From the NCBI GenBank assembly GCA_029240815.1, contig JARDZO010000001.1, forward strand, positions 13,404 to 77,403: a stretch of DNA of 64,000 bases, in the 5' to 3' direction. Under the pieces are notes generated by a model, which saw only the letters and a program-made list of their open reading frames with translations, was not told the origin of the DNA and did no database searches. Within the stretch, counting starts at the first letter, position 1, and every line of letters begins with the position of its first letter. Below, piece after piece: positions 7,829 through 16,218 of the stretch. This DNA comes from Brevibacillus sp. GTDB taxonomy: Bacteria; Bacillota; Bacilli; Brevibacillales; Brevibacillaceae. The position numbers and the translations under genes are program-made.

Positions 7829-8488
7829 ATGAAAGTACGCAATCTGATGGCTCTGCCGATCGTAGCACTGCTCACACTTTCCTTTGGTCAACAAAGTTTT
7901 GCTGCAACCACTCCTTTTACGGATCTCAATCAGGTAGCAGCAAAAGAAAAAATCATCGCGTTACAGGAAAAAGGATACGTGCATGGTGTGGATGCAAATC
8001 GCTACATGCCAGAAGCTGTCATGACAGCAGCCCAAGGCATTCAGTTGATTGTAAACACCCTGAACCTGGAGGCTGATCCGGCAAGCGCTGGAAAACCCGC
8101 TCTAACGATTGATCCAGACGAGTGGTATGCGGATGTCTTGCAGATTGCTATCCAAAACGGGATCGAGCTGCCTTCTGATTTTGATCCAAACAAATCCTGG
8201 ACGCGGGAAGAATTTATCCACCAGCTCATGGTAGCGATGGAGAAACAGAATCATCTTCCTTTGATCAAAATTGCTCCTGTAGAATTTGCGGACAGCGACG
8301 AGCTCACTGCGGAATACCAAGGTGCGATTCAACGAGCGATTGTTCTCAAAATCGTTCAGCTGGATGCCGATCGCAAACTGCATCCAAAAGAAGAATTGAC
8401 CCGCGCAGACGCTGCCGAGCTCATCTACCATGCCCTTGAATATTTGCAGGCACACCCTGGACCTGCCGCTGAAACTCCAAAATCGTAA
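7829..8488 (+). CDS. Small secreted protein with S-layer-homology-like repeats
   Basis: A 219-residue protein with a signal peptide (MKVRNLMALPIVALLTLSFG, cleavage near SFAA). Three SLH-like repeats follow: FTDLNQVAAKEKIIALQEKG, then WYADVLQIAIQNGI with WTREEFIHQLMVAM, and FADSDELTAEYQGAIQRAI with LTRADAAELIYHAL. SLH triplets normally bind pyruvylated secondary cell-wall polymer. No further domain is attached, so it may coat the wall or compete for binding sites. The ATG at 7829 is chosen because AGGTGG lies five bases upstream; an in-frame GTG at 7820 lacks such a site. Confidence 0.8.
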   Translation: MKVRNLMALPIVALLTLSFGQQSFAATTPFTDLNQVAAKEKIIALQEKGYVHGVDANRYMPEAVMTAAQGIQLIVNTLNLEADPASAGKPALTIDPDEWYADVLQIAIQNGIELPSDFDPNKSWTREEFIHQLMVAMEKQNHLPLIKIAPVEFADSDELTAEYQGAIQRAIVLKIVQLDADRKLHPKEELTRADAAELIYHALEYLQAHPGPAAETPKS

Positions 8489-8497
8489 ATATTTTCG

Positions 8498-8532
8498 CCT
8501 GCCACCAGTGTCATACAGGTGGCGGGTTTTTT
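8498..8532 (+). terminator. Terminator of the SLH gene
   Basis: CCTGCCACC pairs with GGTGGCGGG (one wobble) over an 11-base loop and is followed by TTTTTT. Confidence 0.88.
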
Positions 8533-8586
8533 GTCTCGTCTCAGCAATTAAAAAACTTGGCTACGCCAAGCCTTTGGTGGAGCCTA

Positions 8587-8632
8587 AAAAAAACGGACCC
8601 GTTCCTGTTCCGAGGAACAACGGGTCCTTTTT
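8587..8632 (-). terminator. Bidirectional terminator of the MFS gene
   Basis: GGACCCGTT pairs with AACGGGTCC around an inner GTTCC/GGAAC stem, with A and T runs on the two sides. It works for the minus-strand MFS gene and backs up the SLH terminator. Confidence 0.88.
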
Positions 8633-8636
8633 CTGA

Positions 8637-9842
8637 TTAGGATTGAGCCGCAATGGTCTTGATTTTTCTGCGCCCTTCTCTTCTCGAAAGAAACAGGCTG
8701 ACAATCAAAATAATCGCACCGATTAAATAAGGAGCATTCAAATGCACATCGTACAGCGTGCCTGCTGCAGCTGGTCCGAAGATGTTACCCAGACTCATGT
8801 AGGCGTTGTTCATGCCCGCCACGAAGCCTTGTTCGTCACCGGCCTTCTTGGAGATGAGCGTATTGATTGCTGGACGCATAATGGAAGTGAGTGTAAAGAA
8901 AATAACGGTCAGCACGAGCATATACCAAAAGTTCCCCGACAGAAGCATCAATACCATGGAGATTGCGGAGAAGAAGAACGTCCAGTTGATCAGATTTTTC
9001 TCACCAAAGCGAGTGATCAGCTTTCCGATAAACGCCGCCTGAACAATCGTCCCTGCCAATGCCCCTACCGTGATAATAATGGAAATGTCACGAGCGGTGT
9101 AAGCGAATTTCGCATCTACAAACAGCGGAAAGATCGCTTCAAAGTTCGCCAAGCCAAAGGTCATCGTAAAGATGAGGATCAGCATGATGAAATAGGGCGC
9201 TTTAATCGACTTACCCAGTTGGACAAATATGTTTTCTTTCTTTTCTTTTGCATTTCGCGACACCATCTGCGCTTCTTTCGAGAGCGATTCTGGCAGGAAC
9301 AGCAAGGAGCCAATGGTCGCCAGTGCCCCTACCGCTGCCGATACGTACAACGGCGTCCGCAGTCCCAGCTCAGCGAGGAAACCACCAATCCCAGGCCCAA
9401 TCACAAAACCAAGCGACATGGCCGCGCCGAGGAGGCCCAAGCCTTTGCCCCTTTTTTCTTCCGTAGTGATGTCTGCCACATACGCCAGCATCGAAGGGAT
9501 CATAGCTGCAGCGCCGATTCCACCGATCAACCGGGAAATGTACAGCATCGAGATGTGTTCTGCCATTGCAAAAAGCAGGTTCGAAATCGTAAACAACGCT
9601 AGTCCGGATACGATCATGATCTTCCGCCCGTATTTATCGGACCATTCCCCTGCAATCGGTGAAAACAAAAACTGCGTCAAACCCAGAGCCGCGATCAAAT
9701 ATCCGGCGGTCTTGCCACCCGCGTCAAATTCCTTTAAAAATTCGGGAAGAATGGGAATGATCAGGCCGATTCCCAGCATCGCAATGAACATGTTGACCAT
9801 GAGGAAAAGAATCGGTCGTTGATTATTCTCTGTACTTCTCAT
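8637..9842 (-). CDS. MFS multidrug efflux transporter (DHA1 group)
   Basis: A 401-residue transporter with twelve predicted membrane helices. Motif A after helix 2 reads GEWSDKYGRKIMIVSG. The helix-5 antiporter motif C is recognisable at LGFVIGPGIGGFLAELG. The layout is like Bmr, Blt and NorA proton-drug antiporters of Firmicutes, of nearly identical size. Upstream to the ATG only a weak ribosome site is visible. It follows the thioredoxin-like gene by 53 bases and could be co-transcribed. The substrate range is unknown. Confidence 0.87.
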   Translation of the reverse strand: MRSTENNQRPILFLMVNMFIAMLGIGLIIPILPEFLKEFDAGGKTAGYLIAALGLTQFLFSPIAGEWSDKYGRKIMIVSGLALFTISNLLFAMAEHISMLYISRLIGGIGAAAMIPSMLAYVADITTEEKRGKGLGLLGAAMSLGFVIGPGIGGFLAELGLRTPLYVSAAVGALATIGSLLFLPESLSKEAQMVSRNAKEKKENIFVQLGKSIKAPYFIMLILIFTMTFGLANFEAIFPLFVDAKFAYTARDISIIITVGALAGTIVQAAFIGKLITRFGEKNLINWTFFFSAISMVLMLLSGNFWYMLVLTVIFFTLTSIMRPAINTLISKKAGDEQGFVAGMNNAYMSLGNIFGPAAAGTLYDVHLNAPYLIGAIILIVSLFLSRREGRRKIKTIAAQS

Positions 9843-9895
9843 TTCTATTTTATCCAGTCCTATCCATGTATATTTTTCTCTCTACGCGCCTCTCT

Positions 9896-10459
9896 TTATC
9901 CCTGAAGCTTGACTTTCACACTGTCGATCACCGTACGCCAAATAGCAGGATCGGTCGTGATTTGTTGTTTGAAGTCGCGATAGACGTTTTTCTGTTTTTC
10001 TTCAAAATCTGGTGCATCCGCGGCAGGCAATTGACTGCGCAAACTGGTGATCAGCTCCTGCACCTCAGGCGATCTTGGTCCCCACACCGCCTTCATTTCT
10101 CCCGCTTGGTCGATGAAGATGAAGATCGGAATCGCACGGGACGTTCCATTGGTCAAATACTGATCCATCAGTTCGAGATTCTCGTCACGGATCAAATAAC
10201 GCAGCTCCACCTGACTCTGTTCTGCGATTTTTTGCACGATTGGCACATTCAGGGCAGCATCCCCGCACCAATCAGCTGTAAGAACGATGCCTCTCCAGTT
10301 ACGCTGAGCGACTTCCTTCCATACCGCCAAATCATCCGTAGAAAACTCGAGCTGCTCATAGACGCGAGTCAGCTCTTCTCGGTTTACCTTCATGATCTCC
10401 ACGTACTGTTCAAATGCCATACCTTTTTCAAACCATGGATTGTGTGCAACAGCAGCCAT
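9896..10459 (-). CDS. Thioredoxin-like protein with a single active-site cysteine
   Basis: A 187-residue thioredoxin-family protein. The fold is shown by WRGIVLTADWCGDAALNVP at the active-site position, the cis-proline segment SRAIPIFIFIDQAGE and the end strand. The redox motif is WCGDA (Cys65, Ala68), so the resolving cysteine found in WCGPC or WCGDC relatives is missing. It cannot form the usual intramolecular disulfide; monothiol reduction, thiol conjugation or a binding role is possible. The cellular target is unknown. The ATG at 10459 is the natural start of the conserved N-terminal helix. Confidence 0.8.
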   Translation of the reverse strand: MAAVAHNPWFEKGMAFEQYVEIMKVNREELTRVYEQLEFSTDDLAVWKEVAQRNWRGIVLTADWCGDAALNVPIVQKIAEQSQVELRYLIRDENLELMDQYLTNGTSRAIPIFIFIDQAGEMKAVWGPRSPEVQELITSLRSQLPAADAPDFEEKQKNVYRDFKQQITTDPAIWRTVIDSVKVKLQG

Positions 10460-10494
10460 CCTTTTTCCCCCTATGCATGATACGGTATAAACCG

Positions 10495-10887
10495 TTATTC
10501 CCAGATAGCAGAAGTTCCCAAGCGATTGCGGATGTACCGATGCTCCGCGTTCCTTTTTTCTCTACCTTGCGAGTTCTTTTGCAATGATTTGGATGTCGCA
10601 ACAAGTTCCCGAAACCATTCCTGATCTCTCGTCGCCAAGGCGAGATCAATCAGCTCGCGCACTTGCTCCTCGTCAAAAGCAGCAGACTCATTCATGACCT
10701 CGACCTTGTTTATCGGGGTAGCAATTACTTTGCCCACCGTCATGTCGTTATCACAATTAACCACGTACACATGAACGGTGCTCCCTGTTGAATCGATGCT
10801 CTCCACGAAACCGTGGATCAGCTCACCTTTTTTCGTCTTGCCTCGGACCCATTCGCCAACTATCCATTGTTCCTCACGATTCATCAT
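10495..10887 (-). CDS. IDEAL-domain protein
   Basis: A 130-residue protein. The N-terminal half is a small beta-rich module (WVRGKTKKGELIHGFVESID, VHVYVVNCDNDMTVGKV). The second half contains an IDEAL-type helix pair (FDEEQVRELIDLALATRDQE). IDEAL domains occur in Firmicutes proteins such as the ComK-region YpiB group. The last 30 residues are basic. GGTGG lies six bases before the ATG at 10887; a second ATG follows directly. Function is unknown, probably protein binding. Confidence 0.65.
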   Translation of the reverse strand: MMNREEQWIVGEWVRGKTKKGELIHGFVESIDSTGSTVHVYVVNCDNDMTVGKVIATPINKVEVMNESAAFDEEQVRELIDLALATRDQEWFRELVATSKSLQKNSQGREKRNAEHRYIRNRLGTSAIWE

Positions 10888-10952
10888 ATCGCACCACCTT
10901 ACGTGTATTTGGAAAAGTTACAGTTTGGATAAAGAAAACAGAAATTCAATTG

Positions 10953-11369
10953 CTATGGCTGCTTGATTCGATCCAGCACCGACTGAATGGTAAGCTGCTC
11001 CAGATACTTGGTGTAGTGGACTTCAGCTTCTGTAAAAATTTGATCCATCACACAGTGCATTTTGGCAGAGACGACACAGGTATCTTGTGGATCTCCCGTG
11101 CACCAATGCGGCTTTAGCGTTCCATTCGAGATCGTTCGGTAAATTTGGGCCAGGTTTACTTCACGTGGATCGCAGTCCAGAATGTAGCCTCCCCCGATCC
11201 CCTCCTTTGTCCGTACAAAGCCATGCTTTCGCAGTATACTCATGATCTTTCGGATTCTTGCCGGATTCGTACATACATTTTTCGCAATGTGTTCACTGCT
11301 CGCCATATGGTCAGGAAGATTCGCCAATAAGGCTAAGCTGTGGACAGCTATCGTAAATTCGCTATTCAC
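10953..11369 (-). CDS. Rrf2-family regulator with a cysteine triad
   Basis: A 138-residue winged-helix regulator. The HTH is around SSEHIAKNVCTNPARIRKIM and the wing around EGIGGGYILDCDP. Cys90, Cys98 and Cys106 lie in HWCTGDPQDTC...MHC, with C-X7-C-X7-C spacing. The position matches the Fe-S ligand loop of IscR/NsrR-type Rrf2 proteins, though the spacing differs, so Fe-S or thiol sensing is plausible but unproven. The start is GTG at 11369 behind GGAGGAGGAAG; the nearby ATG is out of frame. An inverted repeat upstream (11397-11419) may be its operator. Confidence 0.85.
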   Translation of the reverse strand: MNSEFTIAVHSLALLANLPDHMASSEHIAKNVCTNPARIRKIMSILRKHGFVRTKEGIGGGYILDCDPREVNLAQIYRTISNGTLKPHWCTGDPQDTCVVSAKMHCVMDQIFTEAEVHYTKYLEQLTIQSVLDRIKQP

Positions 11370-11396
11370 TTCATCGACTTCCTCCTCCAGAAGAGT

Positions 11397-11419
11397 ACTG
11401 TAATTTTAATTCGTACAGT
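11397..11419 (-). promoter_or_regulatory. Inverted repeat upstream of the Rrf2 gene
   Basis: ACTGTA and TACAGT flank an AT-rich 11-bp spacer, 27 bases before the GTG start. Size and place suit an autoregulatory Rrf2 site. Confidence 0.5.
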
Positions 11420-11482
11420 TTATAAAGTCAACTGCTCAAAAAACTTTGGCTATTGCGAGTAGAAGGAACAATGTGGAGGAGC

Positions 11483-11685
11483 GGAAAAAGGGGAAAACGC
11501 TCCAGGTTAGTAGGGACACTCGCGCGGGGGTCATTCCTGCACGGCTCCGCTCCAAAAACGGAACCGCGTCCAAAAGTAGATCTGGCGAGGAAGTATCTCA
11601 GAGGTTGGACGCTAACAGCCTGTTCCGTTTTTTCCTCTTCGCCTCGGTTGTGTCCCTAATACCTTCGCTTTTTTCCCCTTTTTCC
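11483..11685 (+). repeat. Nested-palindrome element A (203 bp)
   Basis: Three concentric stems occur in one 203-bp block: outer 11483-11497 with 11671-11685 (15 bp perfect), middle 11554-11564 with 11622-11632 (11 bp perfect), and inner 11566-11573 with 11605-11612 (8 bp perfect). The apical part has AAAGTAG (11573-11579), 17 bases, then CTCAGAGGT (11597-11605). Open frames across it are explained by the palindrome and lack ribosome sites. It fills most of the 450-base gap between the Rrf2 and oxidoreductase genes. It has the same design and length as the element at 34724-34926. Confidence 0.85.
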
Positions 11686-11818
11686 TGGACAGCTAGCCAG
11701 TTAGGCGGGCTATTACTACGTCCTTTCTTTGTACCCCTACATAACGTTCGATAATTTGATAAAGCGAAAAAAAGCTCTCTTCTTTTGGACAAGAACTTTT
11801 CCTATGTTCTTCGAATGT

Positions 11819-12799
11819 TTACTTCCTCACATCGAGCAGCACTTTTCCCGTACTCTGTCTGCTCTCCACCCACGCGTGGGCCTTGGCTGCTTCTTCTAGA
11901 GCGAAGCGTCTGCCGATCTTGATTTTTAAGCTTCCATCGACTAAGTACTGGAACACTTTTTCTGCTGTGTCCTGCAAAAGATGCGGGCGCTTGTTGCGCG
12001 TCGTTCCAAAGCTAAAGCCTAACACAGAGCGGCAGCTCGAATGCAGATCAAGCGTCTTGATCGTCCCGATTTCCCCGCTGGCATTTCCAAAGTGGACGAG
12101 TCTTCCGTACCACGCCAGGCACTCCATGCTTCTCTCCGAAACCGCCCCGGAAATGGAATCCAGAATCACGTCAGCGCCAGCTCCATCGGTCAGTTCGTTC
12201 ACTTTTACTGCGAAATCCTCCGTATCATTGCAGACGACGTGATCCGCACCTGCTTCGAGTGCGATCGCAGCTTTGCTCTCATTGCCCACCGTGCCGATTA
12301 CTTTGCCTGCTCCCAGCAGCTTGGCGAGTTGAATCGCTGTCGTTCCAATCCCACCGGCTGCAGCGTGAACCAAGACCGTCTCACCCGGGACAAGCCTCGC
12401 CACATCTGCCAGCAGTTTATAGGAAGTAAACGAAACAACGGGGCTCGCCGCCGCGGTATCAAAATCGATGCTGTCCGGAAGTGCAAATGTCAGGTCTTCA
12501 CTCGCAACGACGTACTCTGCGTACGTACCGTTGGCAGGGAATGCTACGACGCGCTGTCCTGGCTGGAAGCGTTCTACCTCATGGCCGACTTGCTCGATGA
12601 CGCCTGCCGCGTCCAGACCCGGGATAAAGGGGAGCTTGCCCGCTCCTTTTTTTCCATAACGCGACTTGATGTCCGCAAAATTCACGCTTGTCTTTTCCAC
12701 GCGGATCAGGACTTGCTTCGGTTGTATCTGTGGAATTTCCATATCCACGAGCTTCATGTGCTCAGGTCCGCCAAACTCAGTTACAACGATGGCTTTCAT
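11819..12799 (-). CDS. Quinone oxidoreductase / zinc-independent MDR family
   Basis: A 326-residue medium-chain dehydrogenase/reductase of the NADPH:quinone reductase type. The N-terminal GroES-like domain includes RVEKTSVNFADIKSRYG and LPFIPGLDAAGVIEQVG. The nucleotide-binding domain carries VLVHAAAGGIGTTAIQLAKL. Structural and catalytic zinc cysteines are absent, as in this subgroup. It transfers a hydride from NADPH to quinones or enones. GGAGGAG precedes the ATG by seven bases. It is the last gene of the minus-strand run behind the DUF1802 gene, 39 bases away. Confidence 0.88.
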   Translation of the reverse strand: MKAIVVTEFGGPEHMKLVDMEIPQIQPKQVLIRVEKTSVNFADIKSRYGKKGAGKLPFIPGLDAAGVIEQVGHEVERFQPGQRVVAFPANGTYAEYVVASEDLTFALPDSIDFDTAAASPVVSFTSYKLLADVARLVPGETVLVHAAAGGIGTTAIQLAKLLGAGKVIGTVGNESKAAIALEAGADHVVCNDTEDFAVKVNELTDGAGADVILDSISGAVSERSMECLAWYGRLVHFGNASGEIGTIKTLDLHSSCRSVLGFSFGTTRNKRPHLLQDTAEKVFQYLVDGSLKIKIGRRFALEEAAKAHAWVESRQSTGKVLLDVRK

Positions 12800-12838
12800 T
12801 TTTGGACTCCTCCACTCGTTTGCCGCTTCTTACATCCA

Positions 12839-13426
12839 TCAGCGGTTCAAAATGTTCAGGATTGCCTCTCTTTTCTGAGCATACTCCGCCTCAGACAGCA
12901 CAGGCTCAAAGCTTTGGCCCGGTATGGCTTCTAGCAGATCATGCCACGATTTGCAGCCTTTATACGCTTCATCTATGTGGATTTCCACTGGCTGCTGCAG
13001 ACGGTACACGCGCGCGAACAAGATATGGAGAGGCTTTTGTTTCTTCCAGTGGAGGCGGACATCCGCGAAATTGTCCGTCCAAATATGATAAGGCGAGAGC
13101 GCACGGAGCTTTTCCACGTCTATGAGCTCTACATCATCTGTTACTTCCGCAAAATAAGCAATTTCCACCGTTTCCTTCTCCGGCGACCAGGCGATCCGTG
13201 TCGCCTCCAGCAACTGGTGATGCTCCGGTTTGACCATCTCCTGCTTTTGGTGCTCATAGGTCGGGTACAGATAAAACTGGTTATTTTCCAGCCTGAACTC
13301 TCGCGTTTCTTCATATAACCCGCCCTTGCGGATCGTAATGATCTGGTGTCCTTCTCCCAGCGCTTTGACGGCGACAGCCCATTCCTTTAGAGAAAGGGGT
13401 GATACGGGTTGCGTGATGGTGTGCAT
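12839..13426 (-). CDS. DUF1802 family protein
   Basis: A 195-residue protein with the family's opening LKEWAVAVKALGEGHQIITI and the block EFRLENNQFYLYPTYEHQKQ. A C-terminal segment about IPGQSFEPVLSEAEYAQKRE follows. No enzymatic role is established for DUF1802. The ATG at 13426 has GGGAG ten bases upstream; the ATG at 13447 lacks a site. It sits between the NAD-salvage genes and the quinone reductase. Confidence 0.8.
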   Translation of the reverse strand: MHTITQPVSPLSLKEWAVAVKALGEGHQIITIRKGGLYEETREFRLENNQFYLYPTYEHQKQEMVKPEHHQLLEATRIAWSPEKETVEIAYFAEVTDDVELIDVEKLRALSPYHIWTDNFADVRLHWKKQKPLHILFARVYRLQQPVEIHIDEAYKGCKSWHDLLEAIPGQSFEPVLSEAEYAQKREAILNILNR

Positions 13427-13501
13427 CCAAAAGCAGCTCCCTTCCATGTGTTCGATATGCTTGTTGCTCTAGTCTAGCCGAATTTACAGCTACTGGGAAG
13501 T

Positions 13502-14530
13502 CTATAGAAGCAGCAAAGCGTCCACATGCTGCATCGCTTGTCGCAGCCGGTCTTGGTAATTCCCTCCGATCTGTACGTACGAGATGTTACGCTTATCGAG
13601 CATCTGCTTGAGTCTCTCGTTGTTCTCTTGACGGACATTGCCTTCCCCATGTACGCGCAACCCATCATCTACCCACGGCACGTCTGGTTCGAGGAAAAGC
13701 CAGAGATCGTACTTTTGCTCTCTCGCTACCTGATCCAGTACAGGGAAGGTACGTCCCGTGTACAGCTCCGAATAGAACTGCGTCACGATGGCTTCCGTAT
13801 CGATAAACAGAAGCTTGTTTGCCTGCTTGATCGCTTCGTACTCTTTCATCTTGTGTCCATAGGCAATGTACGGGTAGTACTCCTCGGTCAATATGGTCTC
13901 GCACCCGCCGACCTCTTCGCACACGGTACGCCCGTACTCTTCCACAAACACGGTGTTGTACACCTTTGCCAAGTATCGGGTCAGTGTTGATTTGCCACAG
14001 CTCTCCGTACCGACTACCACCACCTTTTTCACAAATGTCGGACGGACGATGGCAGGGATCTGCTCCCAATGGGCAAACACCCCTTCCTCTCGAATCCGCG
14101 TCGCCGAAATCGGGACCTGTCTGCGGTCCGCGTCGATGATGACGTGCTTTGCCTCCGGGTACAGCTCGTGGAATATGGGCTCGTATGCTCTCTCCGAGCT
14201 GAAGACGTAGTCGATTGGCTTGCCAATTTTACGGCGTATATCAGCAGCCCCCGCAGCCCAATCATAACTTTCGTCGCTATCAGCCGTATCTTCTACTGCC
14301 AGCACGTGCACATTTTCCATGTCTTTCGCAATACCGGACAACCAGCGGAGTCGAACTTCATACGGCATTTCCTGGATTCTTGCTGCCTCACAAAGCTTGC
14401 GGTCGCGAAGCTGACTGTAGGAGAGGATGACATACAGCTCGTCGCAGCAGCACGCCGCCTGGGTAATCGCGTACACATGCCCTTGGTGAAGCGGCAAAAA
14501 CTTTCCGCCAATAAACCCTACTGTCCCCAT
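13502..14530 (-). CDS. nadR: NadR-type NMN adenylyltransferase / nicotinamide riboside kinase
   Basis: A 342-residue bifunctional enzyme. The N-terminal nucleotidyltransferase domain has GFIGGKFLPLHQGH and the ISATRIREEG signature for making NAD from NMN. The C-terminal kinase domain begins about residue 165 with the Walker A motif VGTESCGKSTLTRYLAK and would phosphorylate nicotinamide riboside. Unlike E. coli NadR there is no N-terminal DNA-binding domain; the upstream NrtR-like protein supplies that role. The ATG at 14530 has AGGAGG and overlaps the end of pnuC by 13 bases. It acts in the cytoplasm directly behind PnuC import. Confidence 0.92.
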   Translation of the reverse strand: MGTVGFIGGKFLPLHQGHVYAITQAACCCDELYVILSYSQLRDRKLCEAARIQEMPYEVRLRWLSGIAKDMENVHVLAVEDTADSDESYDWAAGAADIRRKIGKPIDYVFSSERAYEPIFHELYPEAKHVIIDADRRQVPISATRIREEGVFAHWEQIPAIVRPTFVKKVVVVGTESCGKSTLTRYLAKVYNTVFVEEYGRTVCEEVGGCETILTEEYYPYIAYGHKMKEYEAIKQANKLLFIDTEAIVTQFYSELYTGRTFPVLDQVAREQKYDLWLFLEPDVPWVDDGLRVHGEGNVRQENNERLKQMLDKRNISYVQIGGNYQDRLRQAMQHVDALLLL

Positions 14531-15231
14531 ACCTGTTCCTCCTTTTGCACGCGATATTGTGTTCTCCAGTTCAGCCATCCATAGATCGCATTCACGAGGT
14601 ACGCCGTCCACATGACGAGGATAGAAACGTCGTTGCCATCCCCCATAAAGGCGACTACCCACATGTAGATGGTCAGCAGGTCGATGATGATCCAGACGAC
14701 CCATTGTTCCACAAAGCGCTTCACCATGAAGATCATCGCCACGATGGAAAGAACAGCGGTCAAGGAGTCAATAAAGGGGAGTGCCCCACCCATTGCCTTT
14801 AGCACCCAAGCATACGCAAGCGTCACAGCGAGACATAGTACGCTCCAATAGATCCGAGCACGGTTGGTCATCACTGCTACTTTCACATCGTTGCGTTTCG
14901 TTTCCGACAATCCGTTCTTTCTCCACATGAACAGCCCGATAAACTGCATCGGTAAAAAGTAGAGAAGATTGAGCATGACTTCTCCGTAATACTTTTGGCC
15001 ATAGGCGACGAAAGCGTAAAGCACCACATTAATGATGCCCGGGTAGTAGTTCGAAGTCTTTCCTTTGGCGACGAGGACCACGCTAAGCATCCCGGTCAAC
15101 GAGGCGATCAAGCCGATGAGCGTATCATCCAAGGCGAAAAACAGGTAAATATTGAGAACGGTAAAAGCAAGCAGCCAAAGTCTTTCAAACCAGCTCCAGT
15201 CTGCGAAGTAACCGGTCCATTTTGCAATCAT
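14518..15231 (-). CDS. pnuC: Nicotinamide riboside transporter PnuC
   Basis: A 237-residue membrane protein with about seven hydrophobic helices. It carries the PnuC tryptophan motif VEQWVVWIIIDLLTIYMWVV and the glycine/asparagine region YPGIINVVLYAFVAYGQKYY. PnuC imports nicotinamide riboside by facilitated diffusion, pulled by phosphorylation by NadR. The start at 15231 (MIAKWTGYF) has GGGAGAG six bases upstream. It is co-transcribed with the NrtR-like gene (44 bases upstream) and with nadR, which overlaps its end. Confidence 0.93.
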   Translation of the reverse strand: MIAKWTGYFADWSWFERLWLLAFTVLNIYLFFALDDTLIGLIASLTGMLSVVLVAKGKTSNYYPGIINVVLYAFVAYGQKYYGEVMLNLLYFLPMQFIGLFMWRKNGLSETKRNDVKVAVMTNRARIYWSVLCLAVTLAYAWVLKAMGGALPFIDSLTAVLSIVAMIFMVKRFVEQWVVWIIIDLLTIYMWVVAFMGDGNDVSILVMWTAYLVNAIYGWLNWRTQYRVQKEEQVWGQ

Positions 15232-15275
15232 AGGTTTCTCTCCCGTTTTCATATTCGTTCGTATCCATCTATGGG

Positions 15276-16184
15276 TTACGCCTTATCTGTCCAATCCGGA
15301 TTGAATCGGTAGTACTTTGAAGGCCGATGCCCTGCGTGCTTGCGATAGTGATTCGTCTCGATCACCTTGTCGGCAACCTTTCTGCGGAAAGCCGCGGCCA
15401 ACAATTCCTTGCCTAAGATAACCTCGTACACTAGCTGAAGCTCCGTCAGCGTAAACAATTCTGGCATCAGGGCGAATGCAATGTCGGTATACTCGATCTT
15501 GTTGCGCAAACGCTCTAAAGCATACTGGATGATCTTGGCATGATCAAAGGCGACTTGATTCGTCTCCACGATTTCTCGATCTTCCCGCACAGTACGCCCT
15601 GACACTGTGCGAGTGATTTTCACCGTGGCTGACAGCTCCTCTGTTTCATTCCAGAAGCGAAGCTCCACCCATTTTTCTGTAATGGTTCCTTCCTCCGTAG
15701 CGATCTTGTTTTCGCGCAGCCATTTGTCCTCGATGCGAAACCATCTGGCATCATCTGCATCATCACCCGCTTTTACTTCCAATGACTCACTATCAACTAG
15801 CGCCATATACGAGGCACTGATGACTCGCGTTCGCGGGTCCCTGTTTACTTCCCCCCACGTGTAGAGCTGCTCCAAATAAATGTCGTCGATATTCGTCTCC
15901 TCTCGTAACTCGCGACGAGCTGCCTCCTCCAAGCTTTCATCCGAAGAGACAAATCCTCCCGGCAAGGCCCACTGCCCAATGAAAGGATGATCGGCTCGCT
16001 TTACCAGCAATATCTGCAGCGATTTCGGGGAGAGCTTGCGATAATTTGGCTCTTGTTCATCCGCCACGGTAAAAATGAGCATGTCGACCGTGACAGATGG
16101 TCGTGCAAACTTGCTTGCGTCGTAACTCTGCAAAAATTGTTGTTCCGTCAATCCGTCCTTGTTCGTAATCGGTGAATTTTTCAC
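15276..16184 (-). CDS. NrtR-like Nudix/winged-helix regulator of NAD metabolism
   Basis: A 302-residue protein. A Nudix domain (about 30-165) with box GGFVSSDESLEEAARRELRE is followed by a C-terminal winged-helix domain (about 200-300). This is the architecture of NrtR, which binds ADP-ribose and represses NAD-salvage genes. Most Nudix-box residues are kept, so hydrolysis cannot be excluded; the last glycine is Asn. GTG at 16184 is chosen because GGAGG lies 11 bases upstream, whereas the GTG at 16202 overlaps that site. It heads the pnuC-nadR operon and faces a repeat array at 16219-16274. Confidence 0.85.
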   Translation of the reverse strand: MKNSPITNKDGLTEQQFLQSYDASKFARPSVTVDMLIFTVADEQEPNYRKLSPKSLQILLVKRADHPFIGQWALPGGFVSSDESLEEAARRELREETNIDDIYLEQLYTWGEVNRDPRTRVISASYMALVDSESLEVKAGDDADDARWFRIEDKWLRENKIATEEGTITEKWVELRFWNETEELSATVKITRTVSGRTVREDREIVETNQVAFDHAKIIQYALERLRNKIEYTDIAFALMPELFTLTELQLVYEVILGKELLAAAFRRKVADKVIETNHYRKHAGHRPSKYYRFNPDWTDKA

Positions 16185-16218
16185 TTGGCCGTTCGCCTCC
16201 ACACAAACATTTCCCGAG

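Noticed and set aside
11446..11754. Plus- and minus-strand frames across the palindromic element A
   Set aside because: No ribosome site at the starts, no recognisable protein, and the frames follow from the inverted-repeat sequence.
12041..12934. 297-codon plus-strand frame
   Set aside because: Antisense to the quinone oxidoreductase; a shadow of its codon bias.
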